Made by a program: the position numbers and the translations under genes
Shown: positions 33,708-42,388 of the stretch, piece by piece
How the letters are laid out: the number at the start of each line of letters is the position of its first letter
Numbering within the stretch: the stretch's first letter is position 1
Notes under the pieces: model-generated
What the model was told of the DNA's origin: nothing
Database searches by the model: none
The model's input: the letters and a program-made list of their open reading frames with translations, nothing else
Assembly: GCA_963724385.1 (NCBI GenBank)
Contig: CAVRUJ010000002.1
Span: forward strand, 62,001 to 126,000
Reading direction: 5' to 3'
Length of the DNA: 64,000 nt
DNA from: DASXQK01 sp963724385
GTDB taxonomy: Bacteria; Pseudomonadota; Alphaproteobacteria; Dongiales; Dongiaceae

Positions 33708-33935
33708 TTACATCCGACGATGTTCCTTGCGTTTCGAGGGCCTCGGCATTGCCGGAAATCCCGCACATTCGGCAAACGCTCACTCGCAAAAGCCGGCGCA
33801 ACCATTGCGCGGCGAGGCGACATGGCAACGAGTTGAGGCGCCTCGTCGAACGGGCATCGCGCCCGGGGCTGGGATCGGCGCGGAACAGGGACCGACGCAA
33901 GCGTATGCTCAGGCGTTCCGGCAAATAGCCCGCGC

Positions 33936-34613
33936 TCAGCGGGCTGTCGAGGCGGCCCTTCGCTTTTTGGACCGCCCACGGGGTCCATACCACCCCTGCA
34001 GAAAGAGACCGACTGTATGGCTCGTCCAGCTGTCGAGTTCCGTCCGTGTCATGGGCGTGCCGAGACCCAGGGCCCGGCGCTGGGGCAACGCGATGGTCAT
34101 TTGCAGGAACTGTGACGCCGCGAACTCCGCTTGCGCCCCACCGGCGCGTTTGCCCGATTGCCCGATCAACAATGCGGCGATCCGCTGGACCGCTTCCTGG
34201 CTTGGCGAGCGGTCGGTAGAAACTGCGGCGAGCTCGGGGAATCGGCCGCTTTCCGCGACAAGCACGCGGTGAAGCGCCAGCGCTCTGGGCTGCAACGCGG
34301 CATGCAGGATTGCCTGGCCCAGGCGCGTGAGGATTTCTTCCAAGCTGCCGCCGACGAAGAGCCCGGCCACGTCCGGCGGCCGAAGCCGTTCGACCACCCG
34401 TCGGACCACCGCCTTGAATACGGCCGCTTTGTCGGCAAAGCGGTCATAGAACGTCCGCTTCGATATGCCGGCGCGCCTGGCGATCAGCTCGATCGTCGTC
34501 TCGCCGTAGCCGTCCGCAAGAAACAACTCCGTCGCCACGTCGAGGATATGATCCTCGAGCAGGGCCGCCTCTTCCCGGGACGGACGGCCTCTTCGTCGCG
34601 GCCTTCCCCTCAC
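33936..34613 (-). CDS. TetR-family transcriptional regulator
   Basis: A 225-residue repressor. The HTH region is 'ILDVATELFLADGYGETTIELIARRAGISKRTFYDRFADKAAVFKAVV'; residues 70-225 form the ligand domain. Start is GTG at 34613, just before the Arg-rich 'RGRPRRRGRPS' lead common in this group. It follows a lipoprotein gene (34686-34904) by 72 bases on the same strand. The 27-base palindrome at 34939-34965 lies upstream of both and is a strong candidate for its own operator. Confidence 0.88.
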   Translation of the reverse strand: MRGRPRRRGRPSREEAALLEDHILDVATELFLADGYGETTIELIARRAGISKRTFYDRFADKAAVFKAVVRRVVERLRPPDVAGLFVGGSLEEILTRLGQAILHAALQPRALALHRVLVAESGRFPELAAVSTDRSPSQEAVQRIAALLIGQSGKRAGGAQAEFAASQFLQMTIALPQRRALGLGTPMTRTELDSWTSHTVGLFLQGWYGPRGRSKKRRAASTAR

Positions 34614-34685
34614 GGCTGGATGAACCGTGGCTTCATCGCCCCGGGCGCGGCGCTGGCTGGTCCCTTCTCGGCCGGAGCTTCCTTG

Positions 34686-34904
34686 TCAGTAGCCTCCGCC
34701 CCAGTAATGGTGATGCCAGCCGCCATAACAACACCCCCCGCCGCCGTAATACCCGAACCCCAGGCTAACGCTTGGGCCATAACCATAACCGTAAGCAGGC
34801 GGCGCATAGCCATAACCCGGTCCGGGCGCCGGATAGTAGTAATAACATCCAGTCAAAGTCCCCGTTAATCCGACGAGGAGCACCAAGGCTCGAAGGACAC
34901 GCAT
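34686..34904 (-). CDS. Small Gly/Tyr-rich lipoprotein
   Basis: A 72-residue exported protein. 'VLRALVLLVGLTGTLTGC' is a lipoprotein signal peptide with lipobox L-T-G-C, so it would be lipidated at the Cys and anchored to a membrane. The mature part is almost entirely Tyr, Gly, Pro and His ('YYYYPAPGPGYGYAPPAYGYGYG' region), ending 'HHHYWGGGY'. The ATG has a GGGAGG site six bases upstream. It is in front of the TetR gene. Function unknown; the His/Cys-rich tail might bind metal. Confidence 0.72.
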   Translation of the reverse strand: MRVLRALVLLVGLTGTLTGCYYYYPAPGPGYGYAPPAYGYGYGPSVSLGFGYYGGGGCCYGGWHHHYWGGGY

Positions 34905-34938
34905 GTGTCGCCTCCCATGGATCGGACTCGACGCCAAC

Positions 34939-34973
34939 AATGAAACGATACCGTATCGTTTCATTAATGCCAA
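34939..34973 (-). promoter_or_regulatory. TetR operator over a promoter
   Basis: AATGAAACGATAC-C-GTATCGTTTCATT (34939-34965) is a perfect 27-base palindrome with 13-base arms, as expected for a TetR dimer. It covers a promoter on the minus strand: TTGGCA at 34973-34968, then 17 bases, then TATCGT at 34950-34945, heading the lipoprotein-TetR pair. The -10 is weak, the operator very strong. Confidence 0.75.
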
Positions 34974-35215
34974 GCGGCAAGTTGCACGGGAGCTCGCGGT
35001 CCCGAACGCGAGAACCGGTCTGGACGAAGAGAGACTGTCGGGCTGGTCTCCGCCCGAACCCTGGGCCACGGCCCGGGGGCAAGACCGTTCGGCTCAAGCA
35101 CATGCCTCAGGGCGGACCGCTTCCGGGGGCCGGATCACCGGCGATGACCGATGCCGCCCGTCACTGCGGCTGCGTAGCGAAATGAGCTCCACCTCGACGC
35201 CAACCCAACTCAACC

Positions 35216-35842
35216 TCACGCAGCTCGGATTTCCTTGAACGCCTCGGCGATGCGTTGCGGCGCCTTAGGCCGCGCGTACATGCGTTCGAGATAGGCGCCG
35301 AGCCGGGCAAAACCGTCGATCAGCTGCAATTCGTTGGCCCAGTCGATCAGGTACGCGGTCACGCAATCCGCCACCGTGACGTTGTCGCCGACGATGAAGC
35401 GACGCCCATCGAGATGGGATTCGAGAATCCTCGCCATGGCGAGAAACTCTTCCCTCGCGAGCGCGATGTCCGCGGGCAGGCGCTTGGCCTCCGGATAGAG
35501 CCTCGTGTGCTTGCTGATCCGCCAGAGCGGCTGCTCGAGCTCGGTGACGGCGAACATCGTCCAGCGATAGACGTTTGCCCGGGACTTCAGGTCAGCCGGC
35601 AAAAGCCCTTTCTCCCGATACTTGTCGGCGAGGTAGAGCACGATCGCGGCCAATTCCGGAATGACGAGGTCGCCGTCGACCAGAACGGGGACCTTGCCGG
35701 CGGGATTGAGCTTTAGGAATTCCGGGCGCTTATGCTCGCCGGCCAGAAGATTGACCAGAATAAACTCGAATTCCGCATCCAGCTCCTTCAGCCCCCAGAG
35801 CGCCCGCAAGGAGCGCGTTGGGCCAAATCCGTAGAGTTTCAT
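35216..35842 (-). CDS. Glutathione S-transferase
   Basis: A 208-residue GST. The thioredoxin-like domain starts 'MKLYGFGPTRSLRALWGLKELDAEFEFILVNL' with the N-terminal Ser, has 'NPAGKVPVLVDGDLVIPELAAIVLYLADKY' with the cis-Pro and the Glu-Leu (Glu-Ser in the classic motif), and the C-terminal 'FIVGDNVTVADCVTAYLIDW' capping Asp. The ATG at 35842 is taken over the TTG at 35848. It reads toward the lipoprotein-TetR genes and may belong to either neighbouring regulon. Substrate unknown. Confidence 0.88.
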   Translation of the reverse strand: MKLYGFGPTRSLRALWGLKELDAEFEFILVNLLAGEHKRPEFLKLNPAGKVPVLVDGDLVIPELAAIVLYLADKYREKGLLPADLKSRANVYRWTMFAVTELEQPLWRISKHTRLYPEAKRLPADIALAREEFLAMARILESHLDGRRFIVGDNVTVADCVTAYLIDWANELQLIDGFARLGAYLERMYARPKAPQRIAEAFKEIRAA

Positions 35843-35910
35843 CGCCAACCTCCCTGCAAAGGATTGTCAGACGTGATCCGGCGCCGGAAATGCCGACATG
35901 AGCGCAGGCG

Positions 35911-36339
35911 CTACATGCGGAAGGGAATCAGCGATCGTATTCGCGCATCCCGAAGCCAAAGGCCGCCCCAGACGAAGAGCCCGAGATAGACGCCAAAGAG
36001 ATCGTGGGTGAAGAGCGGGTCGCCGTGCCGGGCATGGGACGCCACGGCGCCCCCGAGATAGCCGGTCAAAAGGATCGCCCCAAGGACCGCTGTTCGAGGA
36101 AGGGCGTAGAGTGCGGTAGAGGCCAGCAATACGAGCCCGAGGACCGCAAGCGTCATCGGGTCGACCGGCCAGCCGATTTGCCTTGTCGCATCGATCACCA
36201 CCTGCGGCTGAACGAGCTTCATCACCCCGTCCATGACGAAAAAGGCGATCGCGAGACCGCATAGAATTCGTCCGACCCAGATCGATGCCGTGCTGGAAGA
36301 CCCGTTTGCCGAAGTGGAATAGTCCATTGCCTTGTCCAT
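35911..36339 (-). CDS. DoxX-family-like membrane protein
   Basis: A 142-residue protein with four hydrophobic helices and the pattern 'VGRILCGLAIAFFVMDGVMKLVQPQVVIDATRQIGWP', then 'LGLVLLASTALYALPRTAVLGAILLTGYLGGAVASHARHG', matching the DoxX-like group. The DoxX fold occurs in inner membrane redox and small-molecule proteins; no substrate is known. It is in line with the SRPBCC gene upstream on the same strand with a 72-base gap, so it may belong to the TetR-YciI-SRPBCC unit. The start may be at 36339 or slightly inside. Confidence 0.75.
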   Translation of the reverse strand: MDKAMDYSTSANGSSSTASIWVGRILCGLAIAFFVMDGVMKLVQPQVVIDATRQIGWPVDPMTLAVLGLVLLASTALYALPRTAVLGAILLTGYLGGAVASHARHGDPLFTHDLFGVYLGLFVWGGLWLRDARIRSLIPFRM

Positions 36340-36411
36340 CGCCTTTCTCCTTCTCTGGGCGTGACTGTTGTCTCGACCTCATCCCGGCTGTTTCGGCTGG
36401 ATTGCCCCGGG

Positions 36412-36864
36412 CTATTGATTGATTTCGGGTTCTACGAGCCGTGCCAGGTTTCGCAGCAACTCCTGCCAACCGAGATAACAGGCCTCCACGGGAATGACGT
36501 CCGGCAGTCCCTCCTGCACAATGTGGACTTCGGTGCCGACCGATACTTTCTTCAAGGTCACCGTCACCTGGATGTCGCCGGGCAGGTTGGGGTCGTCGAA
36601 TTTGTCCGTGTAGCGCAGGCGCTCGTTCGGGACGAGCTCGACAAATTCGCCGCCGAATGAGTGGCCGGTGCCGGTCGTGAAGTTCCGGAAGGACATCTTG
36701 AACCTGCCGCCGACCCTCGGTTCCAGATGATGCACGGTGCAGGCAAAGCCGTTGGGCGGGAGCCATTTCGCGAGCGCGTCCGCCTCGAGGAAGGCGCGAT
36801 AGATCTTCTCCGGCCGGGTCGCCAGGACGCGGTGCAAGCGCACGGTGTTGGGCATTGCCGTCAT
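36412..36864 (-). CDS. SRPBCC (AHSA1-like) protein
   Basis: A 150-residue Bet v1-like domain: 'TVRLHRVLATRPEKIYRAFLEADALAKWLPPNGF', 'GGRFKMSFRNFTTGTGHSFGGEFVELVPNERLRYTDKFDD', and 'YLGWQELLRNLARLVEP'. Close to the AHSA1 subgroup with a longer first half. Start at the ATG at 36864 or 36855. It comes 38 bases after the YciI-like gene, so TetR, YciI-like, SRPBCC and DoxX-like genes look like one operon. Ligand unknown. Confidence 0.85.
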   Translation of the reverse strand: MTAMPNTVRLHRVLATRPEKIYRAFLEADALAKWLPPNGFACTVHHLEPRVGGRFKMSFRNFTTGTGHSFGGEFVELVPNERLRYTDKFDDPNLPGDIQVTVTLKKVSVGTEVHIVQEGLPDVIPVEACYLGWQELLRNLARLVEPEINQ

Positions 36865-36902
36865 TCCCCATGTTGAATTGACCGAATGGGCGTTGCTGGC
36901 GA

Positions 36903-37268
36903 TCAACTTTCCGGTATCGGCAGGACCGGCATGACCTCCACGGACTCGCCCGGGAAGATCGTGAAATGCGGATGCTTCTCGAACAGCTTGGCGGCCGCGG
37001 CATGGGATTCCGCGCGCACGGTCATGTAGGCGCCCATCTCGTTGCTCACATCCTCGATGCCGCGCTCGGTGATCTTCTTCGTCTTGCCGAGCGGGCCGCC
37101 CATGACAGTGACCGCCGCCTGGTGCTTCGTGACCCATGCCTTCCAGGCGGCGATGCCGGCTTTTTCCTTGGCGCGTCTTTCGGCTTCGGGAAGCGCCATC
37201 CAGGCCTTCATGCGCGGGCTGGTCTTGCTGCCGAGGAAGATGGCGAGGTAGGTATCGTTCGCGCTCAT
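36903..37268 (-). CDS. YciI-like protein
   Basis: A 121-residue protein of the YCII-related family: 'TYLAIFLGSKTSPRMKAWMALPEAERRAKEKAGIAAWKAW' and the strand 'GAYMTVRAESHAAAAKLFEKHPHFTIFPGESVEVMPVLP' with the family's conserved His-Pro. The fold resembles dimeric alpha-beta barrels; some members hydrolyse or bind small molecules. The ATG overlaps the TetR stop by four bases (ATGA), so it is translationally coupled to the regulator. Confidence 0.85.
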   Translation of the reverse strand: MSANDTYLAIFLGSKTSPRMKAWMALPEAERRAKEKAGIAAWKAWVTKHQAAVTVMGGPLGKTKKITERGIEDVSNEMGAYMTVRAESHAAAAKLFEKHPHFTIFPGESVEVMPVLPIPES

Positions 37269-37909
37269 GGGATTTCCTTTCCTTTGCGCATTGCGGGCCT
37301 AAACAAGAGTTCGACGTAGCGGCGCAGGTGATCGATGCTGGCGGCGGCGATGTCCGCGCTGTCCTTGGCCTTGGCCAGTATGAAGGCACCTTGCAGCACG
37401 GCCTGTGTGTGAAGCGCGAGGCTTTTTGCGGTCCACTCGGCGCGGATGCCGCGAAGCTCCATGGCTTCGGCGATATCGGCCTCGACCTTCGTCGCGTGAG
37501 CGCTGATGCAGGCATCGCAGGCGTCGCGGATATCAGGGCAGCTCTCATAGACTTCCTGCACCATCGTTCCGACGAGGCAGGTAAATTCCGGAACCTCGCC
37601 GGTGAGGATCGCCTTGCGGAAATCGATGTAGCCGAGGACCCGGTCGAGCGGGTCGGCATGCCGGTGATAGGGCGCGGCCTCGAAGAACGCGCTTGTCACC
37701 TCCGACCAGTATTCGGCCGCGGCAACGCCGAGCGCTTCCTTGGTCTTGAAGTGATGAAAGAAGGATCCCTTTGCGACGCCCGCTTCGGTGCACAGCTCGT
37801 CCACCGTCGTGGCCTCGTAGCCTTTGGTACGGATCATTGAAAAGGCCGCGTCGAGGAGCTTCTGTCGCGCCGGCGCCATGGGGTGTTTGGTGGGAGTTTC
37901 AGTGCTCAT
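37265..37909 (-). CDS. TetR-family transcriptional regulator
   Basis: A 214-residue repressor. The HTH is 'LLDAAFSMIRTKGYEATTVDELCTEAGVAKGSFFHHFKTKEALGVAA', and the C-terminal part has 'VGTMVQEVYESCPDIRDACDACISAH'. The YxxT-like 'GSFFHHF' and length fit the group that responds to electrophiles. The ATG at 37909 has no ribosome site, and the promoter -10 lies just 6 bases upstream, so a leaderless transcript is likely. It heads the operon with the YciI-like and SRPBCC genes and has a palindromic operator (next entry). Confidence 0.9.
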   Translation of the reverse strand: MSTETPTKHPMAPARQKLLDAAFSMIRTKGYEATTVDELCTEAGVAKGSFFHHFKTKEALGVAAAEYWSEVTSAFFEAAPYHRHADPLDRVLGYIDFRKAILTGEVPEFTCLVGTMVQEVYESCPDIRDACDACISAHATKVEADIAEAMELRGIRAEWTAKSLALHTQAVLQGAFILAKAKDSADIAAASIDHLRRYVELLFRPAMRKGKEIP

Positions 37910-37915
37910 GACGGA

Positions 37916-37944
37916 CCTATACCGACTAGTCGGTACAATGTCAA
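37916..37944 (-). promoter_or_regulatory. Promoter with TetR operator
   Basis: On the minus strand TTGACA (37944-37939), 17 bases and TATAGG (37921-37916) make a good sigma70 promoter. A perfect 16-base palindrome TACCGACTAGTCGGTA (37920-37935) fills the spacer and -10. It should be bound by the TetR protein started at 37909. Transcription would begin about at the start codon. Confidence 0.8.
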
Positions 37945-38261
37945 GCACCGATCGGGCGGGAGAAGTTCCTCGGACCAGAAGTCAAGGCAAGCCATTGTGC
38001 CACTTGACCAATCGGCGTTGGTCTGCGTTTGACTCGAAGGGATTGGCGGGACTTAGCTATGCCTGTGCCGTCGCCGGCGCGCTGCGCCATAGCAGTGGAT
38101 GGCGCCGCGAGGATCGTGGTAGCCAGCAGCATGGACCCGTCCGTAGAGTCCGGCGCTGCAACTTCGGGGCAGTCGCGGCGCTGGCCCTCGGGATTGGCGC
38201 CGAGTGAAGGGGATGGCCCGGCCATGGGTAAGGCAGGCGACAAGCCACCAAGGTTCGAGGA
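37945..38261. other. Gap before the methyltransferase cluster
   Basis: About 317 bases with no supported gene. The short open frames are on both strands and unlike known proteins. It should hold the promoter for the rightward methyltransferase gene at 38262, but I cannot define its boxes. Confidence 0.4.
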
Positions 38262-39062
38262 ATGGCCCAGGAGTTAGCGGGAAGCGACCGCGTCCTGCCA
38301 GGCCTCGGTCGGCTGCTGCGCTCGCTCGTCGAGATCGGACTTCCAGCGCCGAATGCCCTGAAGCCGCCGTTTCCGGCCGGCCCGCTCCTGAAGAGCGATA
38401 TCGCCAATCTTCTGGGGCGCAAATGCGGCCTCAGGCGCTATCTGGAGATCTCTACCGGGACCACGGGAAACCAGTACCAGAGGATCGATCGGCGCCAGTA
38501 CAGCTTCCGCCGGCGCCTGGTCTACCGCTGCCGGAGGCCAGGCTGGTTCGCGAGAGCAGCCGAGATACTGCTGCCGGGCGAGGCGATCGAGGGCGAGGCG
38601 CTCACCTGGATTGCCGCCGGCGCGCCCTACGATTTCGTTTTCGTCGACCCCCAGCACAGCTACGCATGCAGCCTCAGGGACATCAGGCTCGGCTGGCGCA
38701 TGCTGGCGGAAACCGGGATTCTCATGGTGCATGATTGCTCGCCGCCGAGCCTCGCGCTTGCCGGCGCCGAATTCCAGCCGGGCAATTGGTGCGGCCTCAC
38801 CTATGCCGCCTTCATCGACTTCACCCTGAGCGAGGCCGGCCTCGATTTCTACACCGTGGATGCCGACTACGGTTGCGCGGTCGTGAGGCGCCGGAAGCAG
38901 GCATCGGCTGAGCCGTCGGTCCCCTCCACCTTGGCCGATGGCTGGCGAAAGACGGCGACGGATCACCGTGAACGGTATGCTTACTTCGACCGGTGGCGCG
39001 AACAGCTCTTGCGCCTGACGACCATCGAGGATTTTCTCCGTCGCGAAAACCTGCAGGGCTGA
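38262..39062 (+). CDS. Class I SAM-dependent methyltransferase-like protein
   Basis: A 266-residue protein. The core shows 'RYLEISTGTTGNQYQRID' (a SAM-motif I variant with Thr-Gly in place of Gly-rich), 'YDFVFVDPQHSYACSLRDIRLGWRMLAETGILMVHDCSPP', matching the Methyltransf_24-like family, and 'YTVDADYGCAVVRRRK' near the end. It may methylate a sugar or fatty acid. It starts the glycan-type cluster. The motif I is not canonical, so activity is uncertain. Confidence 0.65.
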   Translation: MAQELAGSDRVLPGLGRLLRSLVEIGLPAPNALKPPFPAGPLLKSDIANLLGRKCGLRRYLEISTGTTGNQYQRIDRRQYSFRRRLVYRCRRPGWFARAAEILLPGEAIEGEALTWIAAGAPYDFVFVDPQHSYACSLRDIRLGWRMLAETGILMVHDCSPPSLALAGAEFQPGNWCGLTYAAFIDFTLSEAGLDFYTVDADYGCAVVRRRKQASAEPSVPSTLADGWRKTATDHRERYAYFDRWREQLLRLTTIEDFLRRENLQG

Positions 39063-39272
39063 GTGGGCTTGACCTTGAGCGCCTCGATGAGGTCAACACC
39101 GGGTCGGCCCGGCACAGCGGTGCACCAGCGGGGATCGCCGCAGAGGACCGCGGCGGCGCTTGGTTGGGCACGACTTGACGCGCAAAGGGTCGCAACGGAC
39201 GAAAATCGAAGGGGAGCATGCGGCCCCTCCAACAACACGGTGTGGAATTCACCAGTGGGAGAGTAGTCCGCA

Positions 39273-40169
39273 ATGCATGAGCGACCCGAAGCCAGCGAGT
39301 TCTGCGCGCAGTTTGCCGCGGAACTCGGAGTGTCGGGCAAAATCCACAAGGACGATTTCGTATTCCACTTTCTTGCAACGCATCCTTCGTTCGCCAATCT
39401 GAGCGAAGCCGTACGGGCATATTTCTATGACGGAAGACGATCTTCGGATTTGGTCAGGCAGCTGCTGTATGAGGAACTGGGCTTCGACGCCGGCGCAGGG
39501 GCAACCATGCTCGAATTTGCCTCGGGCTACGGCTGCGTTACGCGTCATCTGCCCAAGGTCTTGCCGCGCATCAGCGTTACGGCCTGCGACATCCACCCCC
39601 AGGCCGTCGACTTTCTGCGTTGCGAACTCTCTTCCGATGCGATGCTCTCGAATTCGATTCCGGAGCAGTTCCAGGCGCGGCGAAAATACGATGTGATCTT
39701 CGCCCTGTCGTTCTTTTCCCATATGCCGAAAAGCACATGGGCGCGTTGGCTGAGGGTGCTTTACGAGCACGTCGAATACGGCGGCTTTCTGATATTCACC
39801 ACCCATGGTCTCGCCAGTTTGAAGTACTTCCCGGTCAAAGAGATCCCACGGCGCGGATTCCTGTTTGTCCCGATCAGCGAACAGGGTGATCTCGACACGG
39901 CGGAATACGGTAGCTCGCTGGTTACGCCCGAATACGTGACCAAGACCGTGCGAAGACGCTTCGGCACGCCGATCGCGTTGTTTCGAGAAGCGTATTGGTG
40001 GGCGCACCAGGATCTTTACGTGATCGCCAAACGCGGCACCGGCCTTCCGGCCCGCCCGAAGGGATTGATCGGCTGGGCCAAGCAGCTGTCCGGGCGCGCG
40101 CTCCGCCGCGCCGACCAGGGCCTCAATCGGGCAGCACGGTCTCCGGCGGCTTCGTGGCGCCGGCCGTGA
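39273..40169 (+). CDS. Class I SAM-dependent methyltransferase
   Basis: A 298-residue protein. 'MLEFASGYGCVTRHLPKV' is motif I, 'VTACDIHPQAVDFL' motif II, 'YDVIFALSFFSHMPKSTWARWLRVLYEHVEYGGFLIFTTHG' motif III-IV. A C-terminal basic region has 'AYWWAHQDLYVIAKR'. It closely resembles the protein at 45864, so the two are paralogues within one cluster. Its 3' end overlaps the glycosyltransferase by 47 bases in convergent orientation. Substrate probably a glycan or lipid-linked sugar. Confidence 0.82.
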   Translation: MHERPEASEFCAQFAAELGVSGKIHKDDFVFHFLATHPSFANLSEAVRAYFYDGRRSSDLVRQLLYEELGFDAGAGATMLEFASGYGCVTRHLPKVLPRISVTACDIHPQAVDFLRCELSSDAMLSNSIPEQFQARRKYDVIFALSFFSHMPKSTWARWLRVLYEHVEYGGFLIFTTHGLASLKYFPVKEIPRRGFLFVPISEQGDLDTAEYGSSLVTPEYVTKTVRRRFGTPIALFREAYWWAHQDLYVIAKRGTGLPARPKGLIGWAKQLSGRALRRADQGLNRAARSPAASWRRP

Positions 40170-41082
40170 GCCGCCAGGAGGCGAGATCATCCCATCCCCT
40201 GCGCATTCCACGGACATAGTAGTCGCGCAGGATTTTTTGCCAGACGCGCGGAACGGATAGAGGAGTCCTCTCCAGCGCTCGGGCCAGTAGCTCGAGCGCG
40301 AGTGCCTCCTTCCGAGGCAGAGCGGGTGGCGGGCCATCGGGGCCGAGGCCGAGGAAGGAGCCGAGTTCCGGCGCCAGCCTATAGAAAATCACCGAAGAGT
40401 AGCCGACTTTCTCCTGCCGGCGGCAGAACCGGGCGATGGAGGTGTCGTGGTGATGCAGGACTGTGGACCGGGGATTGAAGACCAGGCGCATGCCTGCCTT
40501 CTCCATTCGATAGCCGCACTCGATGTCTTCCCATGCCGCATTGGGAAACGCGTCGCTGAAGGGATGTCGCAGTAGGAAATCCCGGCACAGCGAAATGTTC
40601 GACGCATAGAAGAACTTGAAAGGAACATCTTCGGGATTCTCTATGAGGGCGTAGCCGAATTGCGGCCCAAATTCATTGATGTATTTGAGGAACGGGGTCA
40701 AATCCACCTGCTTGTGCCAACTCGTGTAACCGATGATGGCGAGCCTCGGATCGCAGCCGCGCTGAAGATGGGCGGCGTGATGAGTCGCGAGCCAGTTTGC
40801 GGAAGGCACCGTATCGTCGCCCAGCAGCGCAACCCACCTGCCGCTGGAAACGGCGATTCCCGCGTTGCGCGCCGCGGAGGGACCGCGGTTGCACTGAGCC
40901 ACTATGCGGTGTGGCTGGCGAAAAGCACGGTTTGTCAGCCACTCCATCGTACCGTCGGTGGAACCGTCATCGACCACGATGAGTTCAAAATCGGGCGCAG
41001 TCTCTTGGCGCTCGACTCCCCGAAGCACCTCGGCAAGCCGCTCCCGCCTGTTGTATGTGGGAATGACGACGGAGAATTCCAT
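40123..41082 (-). CDS. Glycosyltransferase family 2
   Basis: A 319-residue GT-A protein. The N-terminus 'EFSVVIPTYNRRERLAEVLRGVERQ' and 'ELIVVDDGSTDGT' carry the nucleotide-sugar motifs, and 'WVALLGDDTVPSANWL' gives the DxD-like metal site. A 'WEDIECGYRMEKAG' element is the ED motif typical of inverting GT2 enzymes. It adds a sugar to a growing glycan. The start is the ATG at 41082, right after the frameshifted glycosyltransferase (TGATG). Confidence 0.88.
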   Translation of the reverse strand: MEFSVVIPTYNRRERLAEVLRGVERQETAPDFELIVVDDGSTDGTMEWLTNRAFRQPHRIVAQCNRGPSAARNAGIAVSSGRWVALLGDDTVPSANWLATHHAAHLQRGCDPRLAIIGYTSWHKQVDLTPFLKYINEFGPQFGYALIENPEDVPFKFFYASNISLCRDFLLRHPFSDAFPNAAWEDIECGYRMEKAGMRLVFNPRSTVLHHHDTSIARFCRRQEKVGYSSVIFYRLAPELGSFLGLGPDGPPPALPRKEALALELLARALERTPLSVPRVWQKILRDYYVRGMRRGWDDLASWRLTAGATKPPETVLPD

Positions 41083-42388
41083 CAGGCGAGCCCCCGCCAG
41101 CGCCGGTATCGGCGCAGTCCCCGGAGAATTCGATTCTTGACGACGCGGGCGGACGATAAGGCCGGAATAGCGCTGCGAAACCCCATTGCCATCGATGAGG
41201 CAGGGAAATCGGACTCCAGCTTGTCGGGGTCGATCCACGGCGACCGGCAGAACGGCAAGAGCGGCACGATCGCCCGAGACCAGGAGAACTCCGCCGCCAG
41301 GGCTCGGCCAGCCTCAACCCGGCGGCTCAGTGCCGAACTGTCGTCGAACATGCCGCCCAGATAGCGGGCCAAGGCCGCTGGATCCCGGGTCGGGACTGCG
41401 ACGCCTGCATTCCGCTCGGCTATGAGTTCGCGCCAACGGCCCGCATTCGCTCGTGACGACCGGACACCCGGCCAGCATGGCTTCGAGGAACCGCGTGCGC
41501 ATGGAGAGTTGCGCTTCAATCGTCGCGTCATGGGTCGCGACCAACCCATCGAACGTCCCGCAGAAGATCGAAGCGTCTCTCGGCCGGAACCCAATCGATC
41601 ACCCGGACGCGGTTTCCGAGCCACCCGCGCCCGGCAGCCCACCGCTCGACCTCAGACATGAGAGTCTGCGGCGTTGTTTCCGGATTCGGGTTGCGCACGA
41701 AGACTACCGACCAGTCAGGGCGATTTAGGATCTCAAGCGCCTCTAGCACCGTCCAAGGGTCATACCAGTCGTAGAGTCCGCCGAAGAGAAAGCGTCGGCT
41801 TCCGACGGGGGCCGCCGGCAGATAGGGCCGGTGCTGCGGCAATTCCTCGGGCACCCCGAAGGGTACAACGGCAATGAGTTGGGATAGCCCCGGATCGCGT
41901 CGTACCGAGTTTGGATTGACCCGGCCAAGCGACGTGAGAAAGCCAAGGTAGAATAGGCGCTGATCTTCGCTCGAGCATAGGAAGAAGTCTCCCCTGCTCA
42001 TTTGCTGCAGCCAAGCTCGGCGTTCGTGAGCAAAGGGGTTCGACCAGCGGTCTTGCGCATAAGCGAGGTTCTCGATCAAGTACGGATCGTATAGGTCGAT
42101 CGCCGTGGGCTTGTCGGGAAGCTGCCCGAGAACTTCGGCCGTCAAATGACCTTGCACGACGATTCCGTCGCAATCGTCAAGTATCCTTGAAAAACGTCCG
42201 CCTTCAAAATGGCGGACTCGGTCTGCGGACAGGCCCAGGCGCAACATTTCCCGCAATGAACTGGGCGAAACCAGGACTGCATCTATGCCCGCCGCCGGCA
42301 ACCGTCGCGCGAATTCCAGGTAGCGGATGCCGATGCCGGCCATGCTCTCCCGGATCGGCTCGCTGCAAACCAAAGCGATTCGCGTCAT
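41082..42388 (-). pseudogene. GT4-like glycosyltransferase with two frameshifts
   Basis: Starts 'MTRIALVCSEPIRESMAGIGIRYLEFARRLP', a GT-B N-terminal domain with 'DGIVVQGHLTAEVL' and 'IDLYDPYLIENLAY'. The frame breaks after 'RFDLLRDV', resumes in a second frame with 'DGLVATHDATIEAQLSM' and 'RFLEAMLAGCPVVTSECG' (E-x7-E region), and breaks again to a third frame with 'RWRELIAERNAGVAVPTRDPAALARYL'. Deleting one base each near 41552-41553 and 41440-41442 would restore a full protein of about 435 residues. So it is a degenerate gene or carries two base-call errors. Neighbour of a GT2 gene on the same strand. Confidence 0.75.

Noticed and set aside
33608..33993. Minus-strand frame over the tRNA-Gln
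   Set aside because: The 'GGLGFEPRLTESESV' type of peptide is the translation of a tRNA on the wrong strand, a known false gene.
34610..34813. Alternative frame reading 'MAMRRLLTVMVMAQALAW'
   Set aside because: It overlaps the lipoprotein in another frame; the lipoprotein has a lipobox and a ribosome site, so it is preferred.
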